DNA of 64,000 nt from a bacterium (GCA_024743115.1 JANSXC010000010.1:1-64000); one strand, 5' to 3'. Counted from the first letter of the stretch, positions 1 through 9,384 are shown. The notes: a model not told the origin generated them from the letters alone. Numbers and translations are program-made.

Positions 1-2029
1 CGAGGCCACCGTCGACGGCGGTCCAGGTGCTGCCGTCCCATCGCGCGACATGGTCGACGCGTTGGCCGCCGGCGAAGAGGAAGTTGCCGAGTACGAGTGC
101 GTCACCATCGGGCAGGAAGGTGATCGCGTCGACGGTGTCGCCGGAGTTCAACGCGATGCCGCCGCCGACCTGAACCCACCCTGTGCCGTTCCAGCGCGCG
201 AGGCTCTCGACCGGATTGCCTTCGGCCTGATCGAATCGGCCGCCGGCCCAGATCTCGCCGCTCGGCGAAACCGCGAGCGCCTCCGGCGGGAAATCGAACT
301 CGCCGCCCACGGCGGTCCACGTGCTGCCGTTCCAGTGAGCGACACCGTTGTGCTGAAGCCCGTTGATCAGGAACGCTCCCGACGCGAACAGTTCATCAGT
401 CGTCGAGTTGGCCAGCGCATAGACCCCAGACGCCGTCGCTTCGTTACCCATCGCGTGCCAGTTGCTGCCGTCCCAACGCGCCACCGAAGGACCGCTCGTG
501 CCGCCGGCCGAAGCAAAGGCGCCGGCGACGATGAGATCGCCGTTCGACCGGGTCGCGAGCGCCAGGACGATCGGCGGGAAGGGCGCAATTGCGAGTCCGC
601 TGCCGAGTGCCGACCACAGGGTGCCGTCCCAGCGCGCCAGTGCGGAGATCGCCTGCCCACCGGAATGATCGAAGTCGCCGCCGGCGATGATGTCGCCGTT
701 TGGCAGCGTGGTGACTGCGTAGGCGCGGCCGTCGAAACCATTGCCGATGGCTGACCACGTGCTGCCGTCCCAACGAGCGATGCGGTTGGCGGAGACATTG
801 CCGGCTGTGAGGAAGTCGCCAGTCACGACGAGATCGTCATTCGCCATCGTGGTGAGCGCGTCGACTGCGCCGCCCAGACCATTGCCGATTGTCTGCCACG
901 ACGTGCCGTTCCAGCGCGCGACGTTCCCGGCGGCGATACCGCCCACGATCGACAAGCCACTGACGAGCCAGTCGCCATTCGGCGCGATCGCGAGTGACGT
1001 TGCGCTCCCGTCTGTGCCGCTGCCGATCGAGTGCCAGTTGGTGCCGTCGTAACGGGCGATGCCTGAATGAGCGATGCCGCCGTTGCTCACGGACGACGCG
1101 CCCACGATCAGGTCGCCGGTCGGCATCGTCCTCAGCATCGAGACCGATCCCGTGCCTGGGCCGGAGAACGCGGCCCACGAGTTGCCGTTCCATCGAGCCA
1201 GGTTGCTAGCGCCCGCACCGCTCACGCCAACGAAGAAACCGCCGATGACCAGGTCACCGTTGGCGGCGATCGTCAGGGCGCGAACAGAACCCTGCGTGCC
1301 GAAGACCGGCCCGACCCCCGAGCCGTAGTCGTGCCAGGTCGTGCCGTCCCACCGCGCGATGCCGCCGGTCGGCGTCGTGCCGCTCGTCGCGAAGCTGCCA
1401 CCGACGATCACTTCGCCGGTCGCCAGAGGTTCGAGTGCATGAATCACGCCCGCGCACGTCATGCCGGTGGGGGACCAGTTCGTGCCATCCCATCGCATGA
1501 CTTCACTGGTCGACGTTGGCCAGCCGATCACCCCGGCTGCTGCGAGCAGGCCACCGCTCGCGTCCATGGCGAGCTCGGTGACCTCGATGCGGTTGGGCAA
1601 CCCGGCGCCGACCGCGGACCAGGTCGAGCCGTTCCAGCGTGCGACTCGCTCGACGGGCACGCCACCCGCGGATCGGAAGCGGCCACCGACCACGAGGTCG
1701 TTGTTCGGTAGAACGGCGAGCGCCAGTGCCTCACGATCCAGGCCCGTGTCGAGGGTGCCCCATTGGCCGTTGGCGGGATCATAGGTCGCGACATGGTTTG
1801 CCGTGATCGTGCCAGCCGCGGTGAAGCTGCCGACCACGACCCACACGGGTGTCCGAGGCCCACTGCCGTCCGGATCCCACATCACGGTGTCGTGTACCGA
1901 TCCGTTGACGCCCGAGACACCGACCGTGTTCTGCCATCGCGTTTCACACTGGGCTGCGAGGGTCACGGATAGCGCAGCGATGAGAGCAGGGCCGGACCAC
2001 GCCAGGGCTCGTGAGGTCATGGCGGCCAT
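1..2029 (-). CDS. Secreted beta-propeller-type repeat protein (3' part outside window)
   Basis: The frame stays open to the left edge, so about 676 residues are visible and the C-terminus is missing. The product starts with a signal peptide (MTSRALAWSG..., Ala-rich core, likely cleavage after LAAQ). About twelve repeats follow, spaced 47-53 residues, each with a core like ARW(D/N)G(S/T)xW plus a G(G/D)F turn. This pattern is typical of exported bacterial propeller or Kelch-like repeat proteins. Two in-frame ATGs are possible, at 2029 and 2020; the second directly precedes the signal peptide. No catalytic residues can be assigned. By analogy with other secreted proteins in this window, the missing end may carry the G-x-G-C module, but that is inference. 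Confidence 0.8.
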   Translation of the reverse strand, partial: MAAMTSRALAWSGPALIAALSVTLAAQCETRWQNTVGVSGVNGSVHDTVMWDPDGSGPRTPVWVVVGSFTAAGTITANHVATYDPANGQWGTLDTGLDREALALAVLPNNDLVVGGRFRSAGGVPVERVARWNGSTWSAVGAGLPNRIEVTELAMDASGGLLAAAGVIGWPTSTSEVMRWDGTNWSPTGMTCAGVIHALEPLATGEVIVGGSFATSGTTPTGGIARWDGTTWHDYGSGVGPVFGTQGSVRALTIAANGDLVIGGFFVGVSGAGASNLARWNGNSWAAFSGPGTGSVSMLRTMPTGDLIVGASSVSNGGIAHSGIARYDGTNWHSIGSGTDGSATSLAIAPNGDWLVSGLSIVGGIAAGNVARWNGTSWQTIGNGLGGAVDALTTMANDDLVVTGDFLTAGNVSANRIARWDGSTWSAIGNGFDGRAYAVTTLPNGDIIAGGDFDHSGGQAISALARWDGTLWSALGSGLAIAPFPPIVLALATRSNGDLIVAGAFASAGGTSGPSVARWDGSNWHAMGNEATASGVYALANSTTDELFASGAFLINGLQHNGVAHWNGSTWTAVGGEFDFPPEALAVSPSGEIWAGGRFDQAEGNPVESLARWNGTGWVQVGGGIALNSGDTVDAITFLPDGDALVLGNFLFAGGQRVDHVARWDGSTWTAVDGGL

Positions 2030-2116
2030 GGTAGCCGTTTCACGCGCTCTCTTGTGGGTTGGGTTGGCCGTCGGGGAGCGCGGGATTCCGACGCGGAAAA
2101 CCGACGCCGTTGTCCT

Positions 2117-3658
2117 TCACGCGCCAGCCTCATCCCGCCGCTTCGCCTTGTGCTCGCGCAGCAGCTCCTTCGCTTCGTCATAGAACAAGTCGCGCGGGTC
2201 GATCCCGAGCGCGACGAGTTGTTTGGCCTGTTTGGGTGTGCACAGACCGACCGCTTTCCGTTCGAGCAACAGCTCACGAACTTCTTCGGCCTGGTGGTCC
2301 GACAGCTCGTCGAGGTGGTCGCTCGTGAGTCCGGCCTTCTTGAAGTAGTTGAGCTGCTCGGAGCTCGCGCGATTGCCGCCGCGCGAGCGGCGGATGTACG
2401 GCGCGAGATCGATGCCGACGGCGGCGAACGGGTCGCGGCGTCGTAGTTGATAGGCGACGGTGGCTTCCTGCGCTTCCTGCTCTTGTTGCGCGAGTTCGAG
2501 CGCGCGTTCGAGTGCGATGGCCTGGCCTTCGGCGCCGGCTTCGGTCGCGATGCGCCGCGCGCGGTCCTGCACCTCGGGATTGGCGGAAGCAAAGATGTCG
2601 ACGGCCTGCGCGAGCGAGTGGCGGCAGTTGCCGGGCACGAAGTCGAGCACGAGCAGGTCCTTCTTACCCTCGGCAATGCGAGTGCCGCGGCCGACCATCT
2701 GGGCGTAGAACGAGCGTGACAACACCGGCCGGGCGATCGCGACCATCGCGATCTGGGGGACGTCGAAGCCTTCGGTGAACAGCGAGCAGTTCACGAGGAT
2801 CTTGACCTCGCCGCGGCGGAACCGATCGAGTGCCGGGGCGCGCTGTTCGAACGGGCTGCCGCCGTCGAGCGCGACCGCGAAGTGCGGGTCGCCGGCCTGT
2901 TCGTTGAGCACGCGACACAGCGAGTGCGCGTGTGCGACCGACGCGGCAAACACGATCGCGGGCCGGCCGTCGCGCTCGCGCAGAATCGGCGTCGCGATTT
3001 CGGCGAGATGGAGTTCCTGGGTCAGTACGTCTTCGACGTCGCGCGTCGCAAGTTCGCCGGCGACCTTGCGGATACCGGAGAAGTCGGCCTGCGTTTGCAC
3101 GAGGAACGACCTGATCGGGCACAGCCAGCCGTCGCGGATCGCCTGTCGCATGTCGTACTCGAACGCGACGGCGGCGAAGACCTCGCCGAGCGGCACGCGA
3201 TCGGCGCGATCGGGCGTTGCCGTTACACCGAGCAGCCAGGAATCGAAGTGATCGATCACCGCGCGATACGACTCCGACGTCGCGTGGTGCGCCTCGTCGA
3301 CGACGACGATCTTGAAGTGGTCGCGCGGCATGTGCGCTAGCCGGCGGCGCAGGGTCTGGATGCTCGCGACCGCGATCTTGGGCCGCGTGCCGTCGGGGCG
3401 CGTGAAGCCGCGCTGCCCGGCCATCTCGACCGCGACGACGTCGTCGCACCACGCGCTGATCTTCTCGCGCGCCTGTTCGACGAGTTCCTGCCGATGCGCG
3501 AGGACGAGCACCGGGCCCTTGGCGAGCCGCGAGATCTCGGCGAACAGCACGGTCTTACCCGTACCCGTTGGCATTACGACGAGCGCCGAGCGATGACCCT
3601 GGCGGTAGGTCTCGCGGACCGCTTCGAGCGCGGCTTGCTGGTAGGGACGGAGGGCCAC
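2117..3658 (-). CDS. Superfamily II DEAD/DEAH-box helicase (type III restriction Res-like)
   Basis: The 513-residue product has both RecA-like lobes of a superfamily II helicase. Near the N-terminus is a Q-like segment (LRPYQQAALEAV) followed by the Walker A loop MPTGTGKT (about residues 29-36). The DEAH box lies in VVVDEAHHAT, and the SF2 motif III equivalent is in LGVTATPDR. Lobe 2 contains NCSLFTEGFDVP and a QMVGRGTR motif VI. This architecture is shared with the Res subunit of type III restriction enzymes and RadD-like helicases, so ATP-driven DNA or RNA remodelling is expected. No methyltransferase or nuclease gene lies nearby, which argues against a restriction system. It sits 45 bp downstream of the topoisomerase III gene on the same strand, and the two may be co-transcribed. 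Confidence 0.85.
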   Translation of the reverse strand: MALRPYQQAALEAVRETYRQGHRSALVVMPTGTGKTVLFAEISRLAKGPVLVLAHRQELVEQAREKISAWCDDVVAVEMAGQRGFTRPDGTRPKIAVASIQTLRRRLAHMPRDHFKIVVVDEAHHATSESYRAVIDHFDSWLLGVTATPDRADRVPLGEVFAAVAFEYDMRQAIRDGWLCPIRSFLVQTQADFSGIRKVAGELATRDVEDVLTQELHLAEIATPILRERDGRPAIVFAASVAHAHSLCRVLNEQAGDPHFAVALDGGSPFEQRAPALDRFRRGEVKILVNCSLFTEGFDVPQIAMVAIARPVLSRSFYAQMVGRGTRIAEGKKDLLVLDFVPGNCRHSLAQAVDIFASANPEVQDRARRIATEAGAEGQAIALERALELAQQEQEAQEATVAYQLRRRDPFAAVGIDLAPYIRRSRGGNRASSEQLNYFKKAGLTSDHLDELSDHQAEEVRELLLERKAVGLCTPKQAKQLVALGIDPRDLFYDEAKELLREHKAKRRDEAGA

Positions 3659-3703
3659 GGTGGGAATCTTCTACTGCTGAGTTGCAGACCGGGGGATGGT
3701 GTC

Positions 3704-5920
3704 TCAGCCGTCGCTCTCGGCGCTCCTGCCGTCGCTGCCCTTTCGTTTCGTGCCGCCAGAACTCTTGCGAGCCCGGCCATTCGTACTGCTGCCGTTCCGG
3801 CGGGCGGGTTTGCCGCGACGTTGGGCATCGCGGCTCGGCGGTTCCAGGTCGAACGGTTCGCCGAGTGTCGTGCGGCAGAGAATCCGCCGTTCGCCTTCGA
3901 TCTGCAGCGGTCGCAACAAGACGCCGCGATTGCAGAGCTCTCGGACCTGTTGCGGCATCAGCTGCAAGCCGCGATACACCTTCGGCAGCCGGAACTTGCA
4001 GTCTTCGCGCCAGCGCGAGCAGCCAAACGCTTCACGCCCCTCGATGACGGGCGCCTGGCAGCGTGGGCACGCGCCGAGACCACTCGGACCGGGTGGCGGC
4101 GACAGTCCCTCGTCGATCAGTTTGCGAATGCTGTCGCCGATTTCGTTCATGAACGCGTCGCGCTCGCGCTTGCCGCGCTCGACCTCGCCGAGTTTGAACT
4201 CCCATTCACCCGTCAGCTCGGGCGACTTGAGCAGCGGGTCCGCGATGATCGCGATGAGGTAGCGGCCGAGATCGGTGACGCGCAGTGCCTTCTTGTCGCG
4301 CTTGATGTAGCAGCGTGAGATCAGCGTCTCGACGATCGAGGCGCGCGTTGCCGGCGTGCCGAGGCCGCGGCCCTTCATCGCTTCGCGCAGCTGCTCGTCG
4401 TCGACGAGCTTGCCCGACGTCTCCATCGCGGCGAGCAGCGTGTTCTCCGTGAACGGTCGCGGTGGCTTGGTCTTGCCCTCGTGCAGCTCGGGTTCGTGCG
4501 GGCCGCTCTCACCCTTGGTGAACTCGGGCAGTTCCTGCGTCTCGTCGTCGTCCTTCGCTTTGGCCTTCGACTTGCCCTTGCCCTTGGCGGGCGACGCGGC
4601 GTTCTTGGGTTCGAGTGCGCTCCAGCCCGGGTCGGTGACGACGACGCCGCGCGCGCGGAACGGCACGTCCGTGACTTTGGCATGCGCGGTCGTGACGTCT
4701 TGTTGTTTGTCGCCGAGAAACACCTGCACGAGGCGCGTTGCGACCGCGTCGTAGACCTTCTGGTGTTCGCCCGACAGCCCCTCGACCTTGCCGGTCGGCA
4801 CGATCGCGTGGTGATCGCTGACCTTCTTGTCGTCGAACACGCGCTTGCTCTTTCTGCGTGGTCCGCGTTTGCCCTCCTCGGCGCCGCCGATCCAATCGGC
4901 GAGCAGCTTCAGGGCCTCGGGGTTCCACGGCCGCAGCTTCGCGAGCGTCGAACGGATCGTGTCGACCATGTCGAGCGACAGGTGACGGCTGTCCGTTCGC
5001 GGATAGGTCAGCAGCTTCTTCTCGTAGAGCTCCTGCGCGACCGTGAGCGTGCGCGCCGCGGACATGCCGTGGCGCAGGTTCATGTCGCGCTGCAGCTGCG
5101 TCAGATCGTAGAGCAGCGGGGGCGGCTGCGATTCGCTGCGCTTCTCGAGCTTCTCGATCGTGAGCGGCTGGCCCTCGACCTTGCTCAGCAGCTCCTGTGC
5201 CGGCTCCTTCTCCCGGAACCGGTCGCCCGTGAACTTGAAGCGCGCGCCGCGATACTTCGTGCGCAGCTCCCAGAACGGTCGCGCGTCGAACACGCGGATC
5301 TCGTCGTCGCGTTGCGCGATCAGCGCCAGCACCGGCGTTTGCACGCGGCCGAGGCTCCAGAGCACGCTGCCGCCGCCGTAGCGCACCGTGTAGGCCCGGG
5401 TGGCGTTGAGTCCGACGATCCAGTCGGCTTCGCTGCGGCTGCGCGCCGCCGCGTGCAGGTTCTCGTATTCGGCGCCAGACTTGCGCTTCTCGAACGCATC
5501 CTTGATCGCCTGCTCTGTCAGCGAGCTGAGCCAGAGCCGCGTGTGCTCGCGCCCGGGGCAGCCCGCATACTCGAGGATGTAGCGGAAGATCAGCTCGCCT
5601 TCGCGCCCCGCGTCGGTCGCGCAGATGAGCTCGTCGGCGCTGCGGCAGAGCTCGGCGACGATGTCGAGCTGCTCCTTGCGACTGCCGGTGTCGGTCGGCT
5701 TGAGCTCGAAGCTGCTCGGCACGAACGGCAGCCGCTCGAGGCTCCAGCGCTTTAGCGCGGGGTCGTACTCGTCGGGCGACTTCAGCGTCGCGAGGTGCCC
5801 GAGCGCCCAGGTCACCTGCCAGCCGTTGCCCTCGAGGAAGCCCTCCTTGCGCTGGTTGGCCCCGAGCACCTTGGCGAGGTCCCGGGCCACCGACGGCTTC
5901 TCGGCGACGACGACGTTCAT
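3704..5920 (-). CDS. topB: DNA topoisomerase III (type IA)
   Basis: A 738-residue type IA topoisomerase that relaxes or decatenates DNA through a transient 5'-phosphotyrosine link. The Toprim domain is at the N-terminus (MNVVVAEKPSVARDLA) with the acidic pair in CATDAGREGELI. The catalytic tyrosine is Tyr306 in LLTYPRTDSRHLS. A KGRGLGTPATRA motif lies further on. A C-terminal zinc-ribbon-like region (CPRC...GCSRWREDCKF) and a basic Lys/Arg/Ser-rich tail close the protein. A charged low-complexity linker rich in Lys, Ala and Asp interrupts the middle. The start ATG at 5920 fits the canonical N-terminus exactly. The neighbouring SF2 helicase downstream suggests a shared DNA-repair or recombination role, although it is not a RecQ type. 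Confidence 0.95.
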   Translation of the reverse strand: MNVVVAEKPSVARDLAKVLGANQRKEGFLEGNGWQVTWALGHLATLKSPDEYDPALKRWSLERLPFVPSSFELKPTDTGSRKEQLDIVAELCRSADELICATDAGREGELIFRYILEYAGCPGREHTRLWLSSLTEQAIKDAFEKRKSGAEYENLHAAARSRSEADWIVGLNATRAYTVRYGGGSVLWSLGRVQTPVLALIAQRDDEIRVFDARPFWELRTKYRGARFKFTGDRFREKEPAQELLSKVEGQPLTIEKLEKRSESQPPPLLYDLTQLQRDMNLRHGMSAARTLTVAQELYEKKLLTYPRTDSRHLSLDMVDTIRSTLAKLRPWNPEALKLLADWIGGAEEGKRGPRRKSKRVFDDKKVSDHHAIVPTGKVEGLSGEHQKVYDAVATRLVQVFLGDKQQDVTTAHAKVTDVPFRARGVVVTDPGWSALEPKNAASPAKGKGKSKAKAKDDDETQELPEFTKGESGPHEPELHEGKTKPPRPFTENTLLAAMETSGKLVDDEQLREAMKGRGLGTPATRASIVETLISRCYIKRDKKALRVTDLGRYLIAIIADPLLKSPELTGEWEFKLGEVERGKRERDAFMNEIGDSIRKLIDEGLSPPPGPSGLGACPRCQAPVIEGREAFGCSRWREDCKFRLPKVYRGLQLMPQQVRELCNRGVLLRPLQIEGERRILCRTTLGEPFDLEPPSRDAQRRGKPARRNGSSTNGRARKSSGGTKRKGSDGRSAESDG

Positions 5921-6027
5921 TTGGTGGCACCCTACGGACTCGGGCGGGCGCCTTCTACGGGCAACGTCGATCGTGGATTCGGTGTGGCGGGTGCCGAGTT
6001 GGGGCCGACGTCGCTACTCTCGAAAAC

Positions 6028-6984
6028 ATGATCGCGGACCCGGAGAGAACGGTCGTGCTATCGAGCATGGGTCACGTCGACGGCGACGTGATCTGGTGCC
6101 TCGACGTCGCGACGAATCGTGAACGAACGATTCCGCTCGATTCAGGAGCACGGTGGTTGTCGATCCACTCGAGTGATACCGACTGCTTCTCGGTCGCCCA
6201 TCACGGTGATGGAACACGGTTCGAGATCTCCGTTCGCAGCTTCGACGATCCAGGCAACGTTCTCGGGCTGGCGACGGTGGATGGTGAAGGTCCGCGCGTG
6301 TCGGGCGACGCCGACACCTGGGCGAAGGTACCCTTGCTCTACGTCGCCAGTTTGCATCGGCTTCAGGGTCAGGCTGCGTTGTTGAAGATCGACCACACGC
6401 GGCTCCAGGCCGAGGTTCAGCCCTTCGCGTGGTTCGACAAATCGTTCGATCGCGGCTACGAGACGCCGACGTCCATGCTGGAGTTGCCTGGGACCGCCAG
6501 TGCCCTGGTGGCTGTTGCGCGTCGTCCCGAACTGATCCTGCACGATCTGCGTGATGGCACCAGACTACGATCCGTCGCTCTCGACGGGGGGCGTGGTGCC
6601 GGCCCGATGTGCCTGCGCGCATCGGGTCGAGAGCTCTGGGTCGTCGCCTACGACACGCTGAACGTGTTGGAGGTGTCCACGTGGCGAGTGCTGCGCTCGG
6701 TTCGAGTCGAACCGGGGCGCGGTCCGGTCCGTATCTCGGGGGTCGAGCTGCCGAGTCGCACGTTTGCCGGCGGCCTGGCGTTTCATGCCGCCAAGAACAG
6801 CTGTGTCGTCGCCCGGCCCCACGGCGGCTGCGTCGCAGCGTTCGATTGCGACACTCTCGAGCAGAAGGGAGAGCTGAAGATCGGCGACAAGCCGCTCGAG
6901 GTTGCCTGTCTGAATGGCAATGAGGTCGTGACCCGCGATTGGAAGACGGGTCGGTTCGCACGCGGATCACTCGAAGAGCGGTAA
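6028..6984 (+). CDS. Hypothetical propeller-like cytoplasmic protein
   Basis: A 318-residue protein without a signal peptide or membrane segment. The sequence alternates short beta-strand-like segments with turns (DVIWCLDVATN, LILHDLRDGT, LNVLEVSTW, VAAFDCDTLEQ), which resembles a WD40 or YVTN-type propeller of about six or seven blades. No family can be named with confidence. It lies divergently from topB across a 107-bp gap, and the next gene begins 46 bp downstream on the same strand. Function unknown. Confidence 0.6.
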   Translation: MIADPERTVVLSSMGHVDGDVIWCLDVATNRERTIPLDSGARWLSIHSSDTDCFSVAHHGDGTRFEISVRSFDDPGNVLGLATVDGEGPRVSGDADTWAKVPLLYVASLHRLQGQAALLKIDHTRLQAEVQPFAWFDKSFDRGYETPTSMLELPGTASALVAVARRPELILHDLRDGTRLRSVALDGGRGAGPMCLRASGRELWVVAYDTLNVLEVSTWRVLRSVRVEPGRGPVRISGVELPSRTFAGGLAFHAAKNSCVVARPHGGCVAAFDCDTLEQKGELKIGDKPLEVACLNGNEVVTRDWKTGRFARGSLEER

Positions 6985-7030
6985 TCCGTGGATCCGGCAA
7001 TAGTTCGGCCGGAGCGAGTAGAACACCGCG

Positions 7031-7609
7031 ATGCGTTTGCGGGCACTCGATCTCCTTCCGGCTGCCGCGACGGTCGGGGGCGCTGCGCTCGTCGTCGTTG
7101 CGGCCTGCGACTATCCGGGCGGGTATCGCTGGCTGGAAGACACGTTCTCAGCCCTGTTCGCGCCCGCGACGGCGAGTGGGGCCGACAACCCGGCGCGGCC
7201 GCTCGCGGTCGCCGGCGCGTGCGTGGTGCTCGCCGGGATGGCGCTGCTCTTTCATCGGATCGCCACCACCGCCGAGTCGGCTGCGCACGAGAAGATGATC
7301 CGGATCGGCGGGATCGGCGCGATGGTCTACGCCGCGCTGACGGTGACCCCGATGCACGATCTGATGGTGACGATGGCGCTCGGCTTCTACGTCGTCGCAC
7401 TCGGGGCGCTGCTGCACCTGCTCGTTCGCGAAGGCCGGACGGTGCTGTTCGGGGTCGGTGTTCTGGTGCTGGTGCCGAAGCTCGTGAATGCCACGATGTA
7501 CTACCTCGAGTTCGGGTTGGAGTGGCTACCGCTCATCCAGAAGGTGTCGACGGTGGCCACCTTGCTGTGGCTCGTCGTGACCCAGGTGGCGTTGCGTCGC
7601 GCCAATTAG
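7031..7609 (+). CDS. Polytopic inner-membrane protein (DUF998-like)
   Basis: A 192-residue hydrophobic protein with about six predicted transmembrane helices, for example LLPAAATVGGAALVVVAAC, the segments after AVAGACVVLAGMALLF and MALGFYVVALGALLHLL, and the C-terminal VATLLWLVVTQVAL. Overall size and layout (a long first extracytoplasmic loop with DTFSALFAPATASG) resemble DUF998-type membrane proteins, but that assignment is by eye only. No catalytic motif is visible. It follows the preceding gene on the same strand. Confidence 0.65.
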   Translation: MRLRALDLLPAAATVGGAALVVVAACDYPGGYRWLEDTFSALFAPATASGADNPARPLAVAGACVVLAGMALLFHRIATTAESAAHEKMIRIGGIGAMVYAALTVTPMHDLMVTMALGFYVVALGALLHLLVREGRTVLFGVGVLVLVPKLVNATMYYLEFGLEWLPLIQKVSTVATLLWLVVTQVALRRAN

Positions 7610-7719
7610 TGGCTGCCGGCGCGGTGTCGGTCGCGACAGCGGGATTTGTTGTCAGGTTCTGATCTTCGATGGTTCCGGTCGAACGTCGAGACCCTCGATC
7701 CTGCTCCAAGTACCCGCTC

Positions 7720-8388
7720 ATGCCCGTCCATTCGCTGTTGACCTTCGTCGCTACCGCCCTGCTCGCCGCGGGGCTCACCCAGCCGCTCCTGGCTCAGCAC
7801 TGCCCGCCGATCTACGAGGCGTTTCTCAGCGCCGTCACGCTCAAACGGGCCAAGACCGGCAAGTTGAACCTCGCGGTCGATCTGACGGTGAACGGCGGGC
7901 CGGGGCAGAAGGCGTATCAGGCCTATGTCATCGCCTATCTCGATCGCGACGCGGGCAAGGTGCCGGCGCCGCCGACGAAGGATCTGCTCGATCCGGAGTT
8001 CGCGCTCGTGCTGCATACGCAGGTGATCCGGCAGAACGACGACGGCGTCTTTCCGCTGCGGCTCGAACTCGAGGGCGACGCGCTGGCCAAGAAGGTCATC
8101 CGGCACCGCAAGCTCGGCGAGAAGGATCGCACGGCCTACGGCGGTTGGGGGATCTACAAGGATCGGATCCGGCTCGCCGTGTTCGTGCCGTTCCTCGACG
8201 ACGAGAAGTACTCGGTGCTCGACGGCCTGCCCGAGGACCGGCACTACTGCAACTACGACGATGATCGCGCGCTGCTGTTCCAGCAGCTGCCGTATCGGCT
8301 CAGCATGAACTTCGGGATCGTGCGGGCGCGGACGGTGAAAGACGGGACGCTCGTGGTGCAGATCCATGGCGATCGGCCGCCGAAGTAG
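7720..8388 (+). CDS. Secreted hypothetical protein
   Basis: The start is placed at the ATG at 7720 because it puts a clean signal peptide (MPVHSLLTFVATALLAAG..., cleavage after LLAQ) at the N-terminus; an upstream in-frame ATG at 7669 would add an unlikely basic leader. The mature part, about 195 residues, is rich in charged residues and beta-strand-like segments (LNLAVDLTVNGGPG, IRLAVFVPFLDD). No family is recognised. It ends 16 bp before a lipoprotein gene on the same strand, so both may be exported products of one transcript. Confidence 0.6.
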   Translation: MPVHSLLTFVATALLAAGLTQPLLAQHCPPIYEAFLSAVTLKRAKTGKLNLAVDLTVNGGPGQKAYQAYVIAYLDRDAGKVPAPPTKDLLDPEFALVLHTQVIRQNDDGVFPLRLELEGDALAKKVIRHRKLGEKDRTAYGGWGIYKDRIRLAVFVPFLDDEKYSVLDGLPEDRHYCNYDDDRALLFQQLPYRLSMNFGIVRARTVKDGTLVVQIHGDRPPK

Positions 8389-8404
8389 CGCTACGATTCG
8401 TGGC

Positions 8405-8773
8405 GTGATTCGCGCCCTGACCCTGCTGTTGTTGGCGACTCTCGCCGGCTGCACCTCTCATCCGACGCCGTTGAACATTGCGCTTCTCGGCCGCTTCGAT
8501 GCTCCCAACTCGCGGGCCGAACTCACGCGTCTGCTCGTGGCAAACGGTCATACGATCGTCGACGAGGTGGGGCCCGGCGTTGAGCTCGTCGTGATCGGCA
8601 AGGACCCGGTAGCGGCAGGCGGCGAAGCGATCGTGCCGATCGGCGAGCTGTCCGGCTACTCGTACGCCAAGCAGAACGGCATCGAGATGGTCGACAAGGC
8701 CAACGTGCGGGATCGCCTGGCACTGCTGCCCGTGCGGCCGGTTTCCGCGGCCCCCGAGCGCGTCGGCCAATAG
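8405..8773 (+). CDS. Lipoprotein with BRCT-like domain
   Basis: The start is a GTG at 8405, just after the previous gene's stop. It gives a short lipoprotein signal (VIRALTLLLLATLAGC) with lipobox LAGC. The remaining ~105 residues resemble a BRCT domain of the NAD-dependent DNA ligase or replication factor C type: a first strand and loop (IALLGRFDAPNSRAEL), a helix ending with (A/N)GH, a second strand with VVIGKDP, then YAKQNGIEMVD and a closing helix. BRCT domains normally bind phosphopeptides or DNA ends in the cytoplasm, so a membrane-anchored exported copy is odd. The domain match is visual and needs profile confirmation. The lipoprotein assignment is more secure than the fold. Confidence 0.6.
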   Translation: MIRALTLLLLATLAGCTSHPTPLNIALLGRFDAPNSRAELTRLLVANGHTIVDEVGPGVELVVIGKDPVAAGGEAIVPIGELSGYSYAKQNGIEMVDKANVRDRLALLPVRPVSAAPERVGQ

Positions 8774-8795
8774 TCGCGGCCGCGACGTCGGGCCC

Positions 8796-9384
8796 ATGAC
8801 GGCACCGTTCTTGAAGGGGGTTCGGGTTCGCGACGACGTCGAACTCGATTTCGAACGGTTTCCGACGTCGTTGCCGTTCCTCGCCCGAGCTGCTGCCCTA
8901 CGTTCTCGGTTCGTTTCGACAGCGGCCGCGCGATGGCTACTTCTTCTGTGCCGAGTTTCAGGAGCGCTTCGCGTCCCTGTTGGAGGAACGCGGCGAAGAT
9001 CCCGACTTCAAGGGTTCTGCATTCGCGCGCTACGGCGACCGGTCACTCTACGAACGATCCCACGGTGAGGCCTTCCTCGAGGTCTTCGCGGCCTGGATGC
9101 AGCCGGGCATCGTGCTCATGGACGAACCCGAAGCGGCGCTATCGCCGCAGCGCCAGCTCGCGCTGCTCGTGCAGATGGCCGAGCTCTGCAAGCGGCGCGA
9201 TGTCCAGCTGATCATCGCGACGCACTCGCCGATCTTGATGACGTTCCCGGAGGCGACGTTGCTGTCGTTCGACGGCGCGGCGATCGCTCCGGTGGAGCTG
9301 CGTGACACGGCACACTACCAGATTACGCGGCAGATCCTCGAGGATCCCGCCGCGTACTGGCGGCACCTGCTCGCCGACGACTGA
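8796..9384 (+). pseudogene. Decayed AAA ATPase: P-loop region deleted, frame shifted
   Basis: The first ~30 codons from the ATG at 8796 read like the N-terminus of a family of ~250-residue AAA/ABC-like ATPases (APFLKGVRVRDDVELDFERF). Near 8880 the match jumps to another frame, which then reads continuously from about 8881 to 9384: ELLPYVLGSF, SHGEAFLEVF (signature), VLMDEPEAALSPQRQ (Walker B and D-loop) and IIATHSPILM (switch His). The segment that should hold Walker A and the Q-loop, roughly 60-80 codons, is absent. A single internal deletion with a +1 change explains both observations. The product cannot bind ATP normally, so this is a pseudogene unless the assembly is wrong here. Confidence 0.7.

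Noticed and set aside
2117..3658. Type III restriction enzyme R subunit
   Set aside because: The helicase motifs fit, but no nuclease motif and no methylase gene are adjacent, so a general SF2 helicase is the safer call.
4481..5755. Long plus-strand frame opposite topB
   Set aside because: Arg/Leu/Ala-rich shadow frame caused by high GC; no domains, and topB on the other strand is unequivocal.
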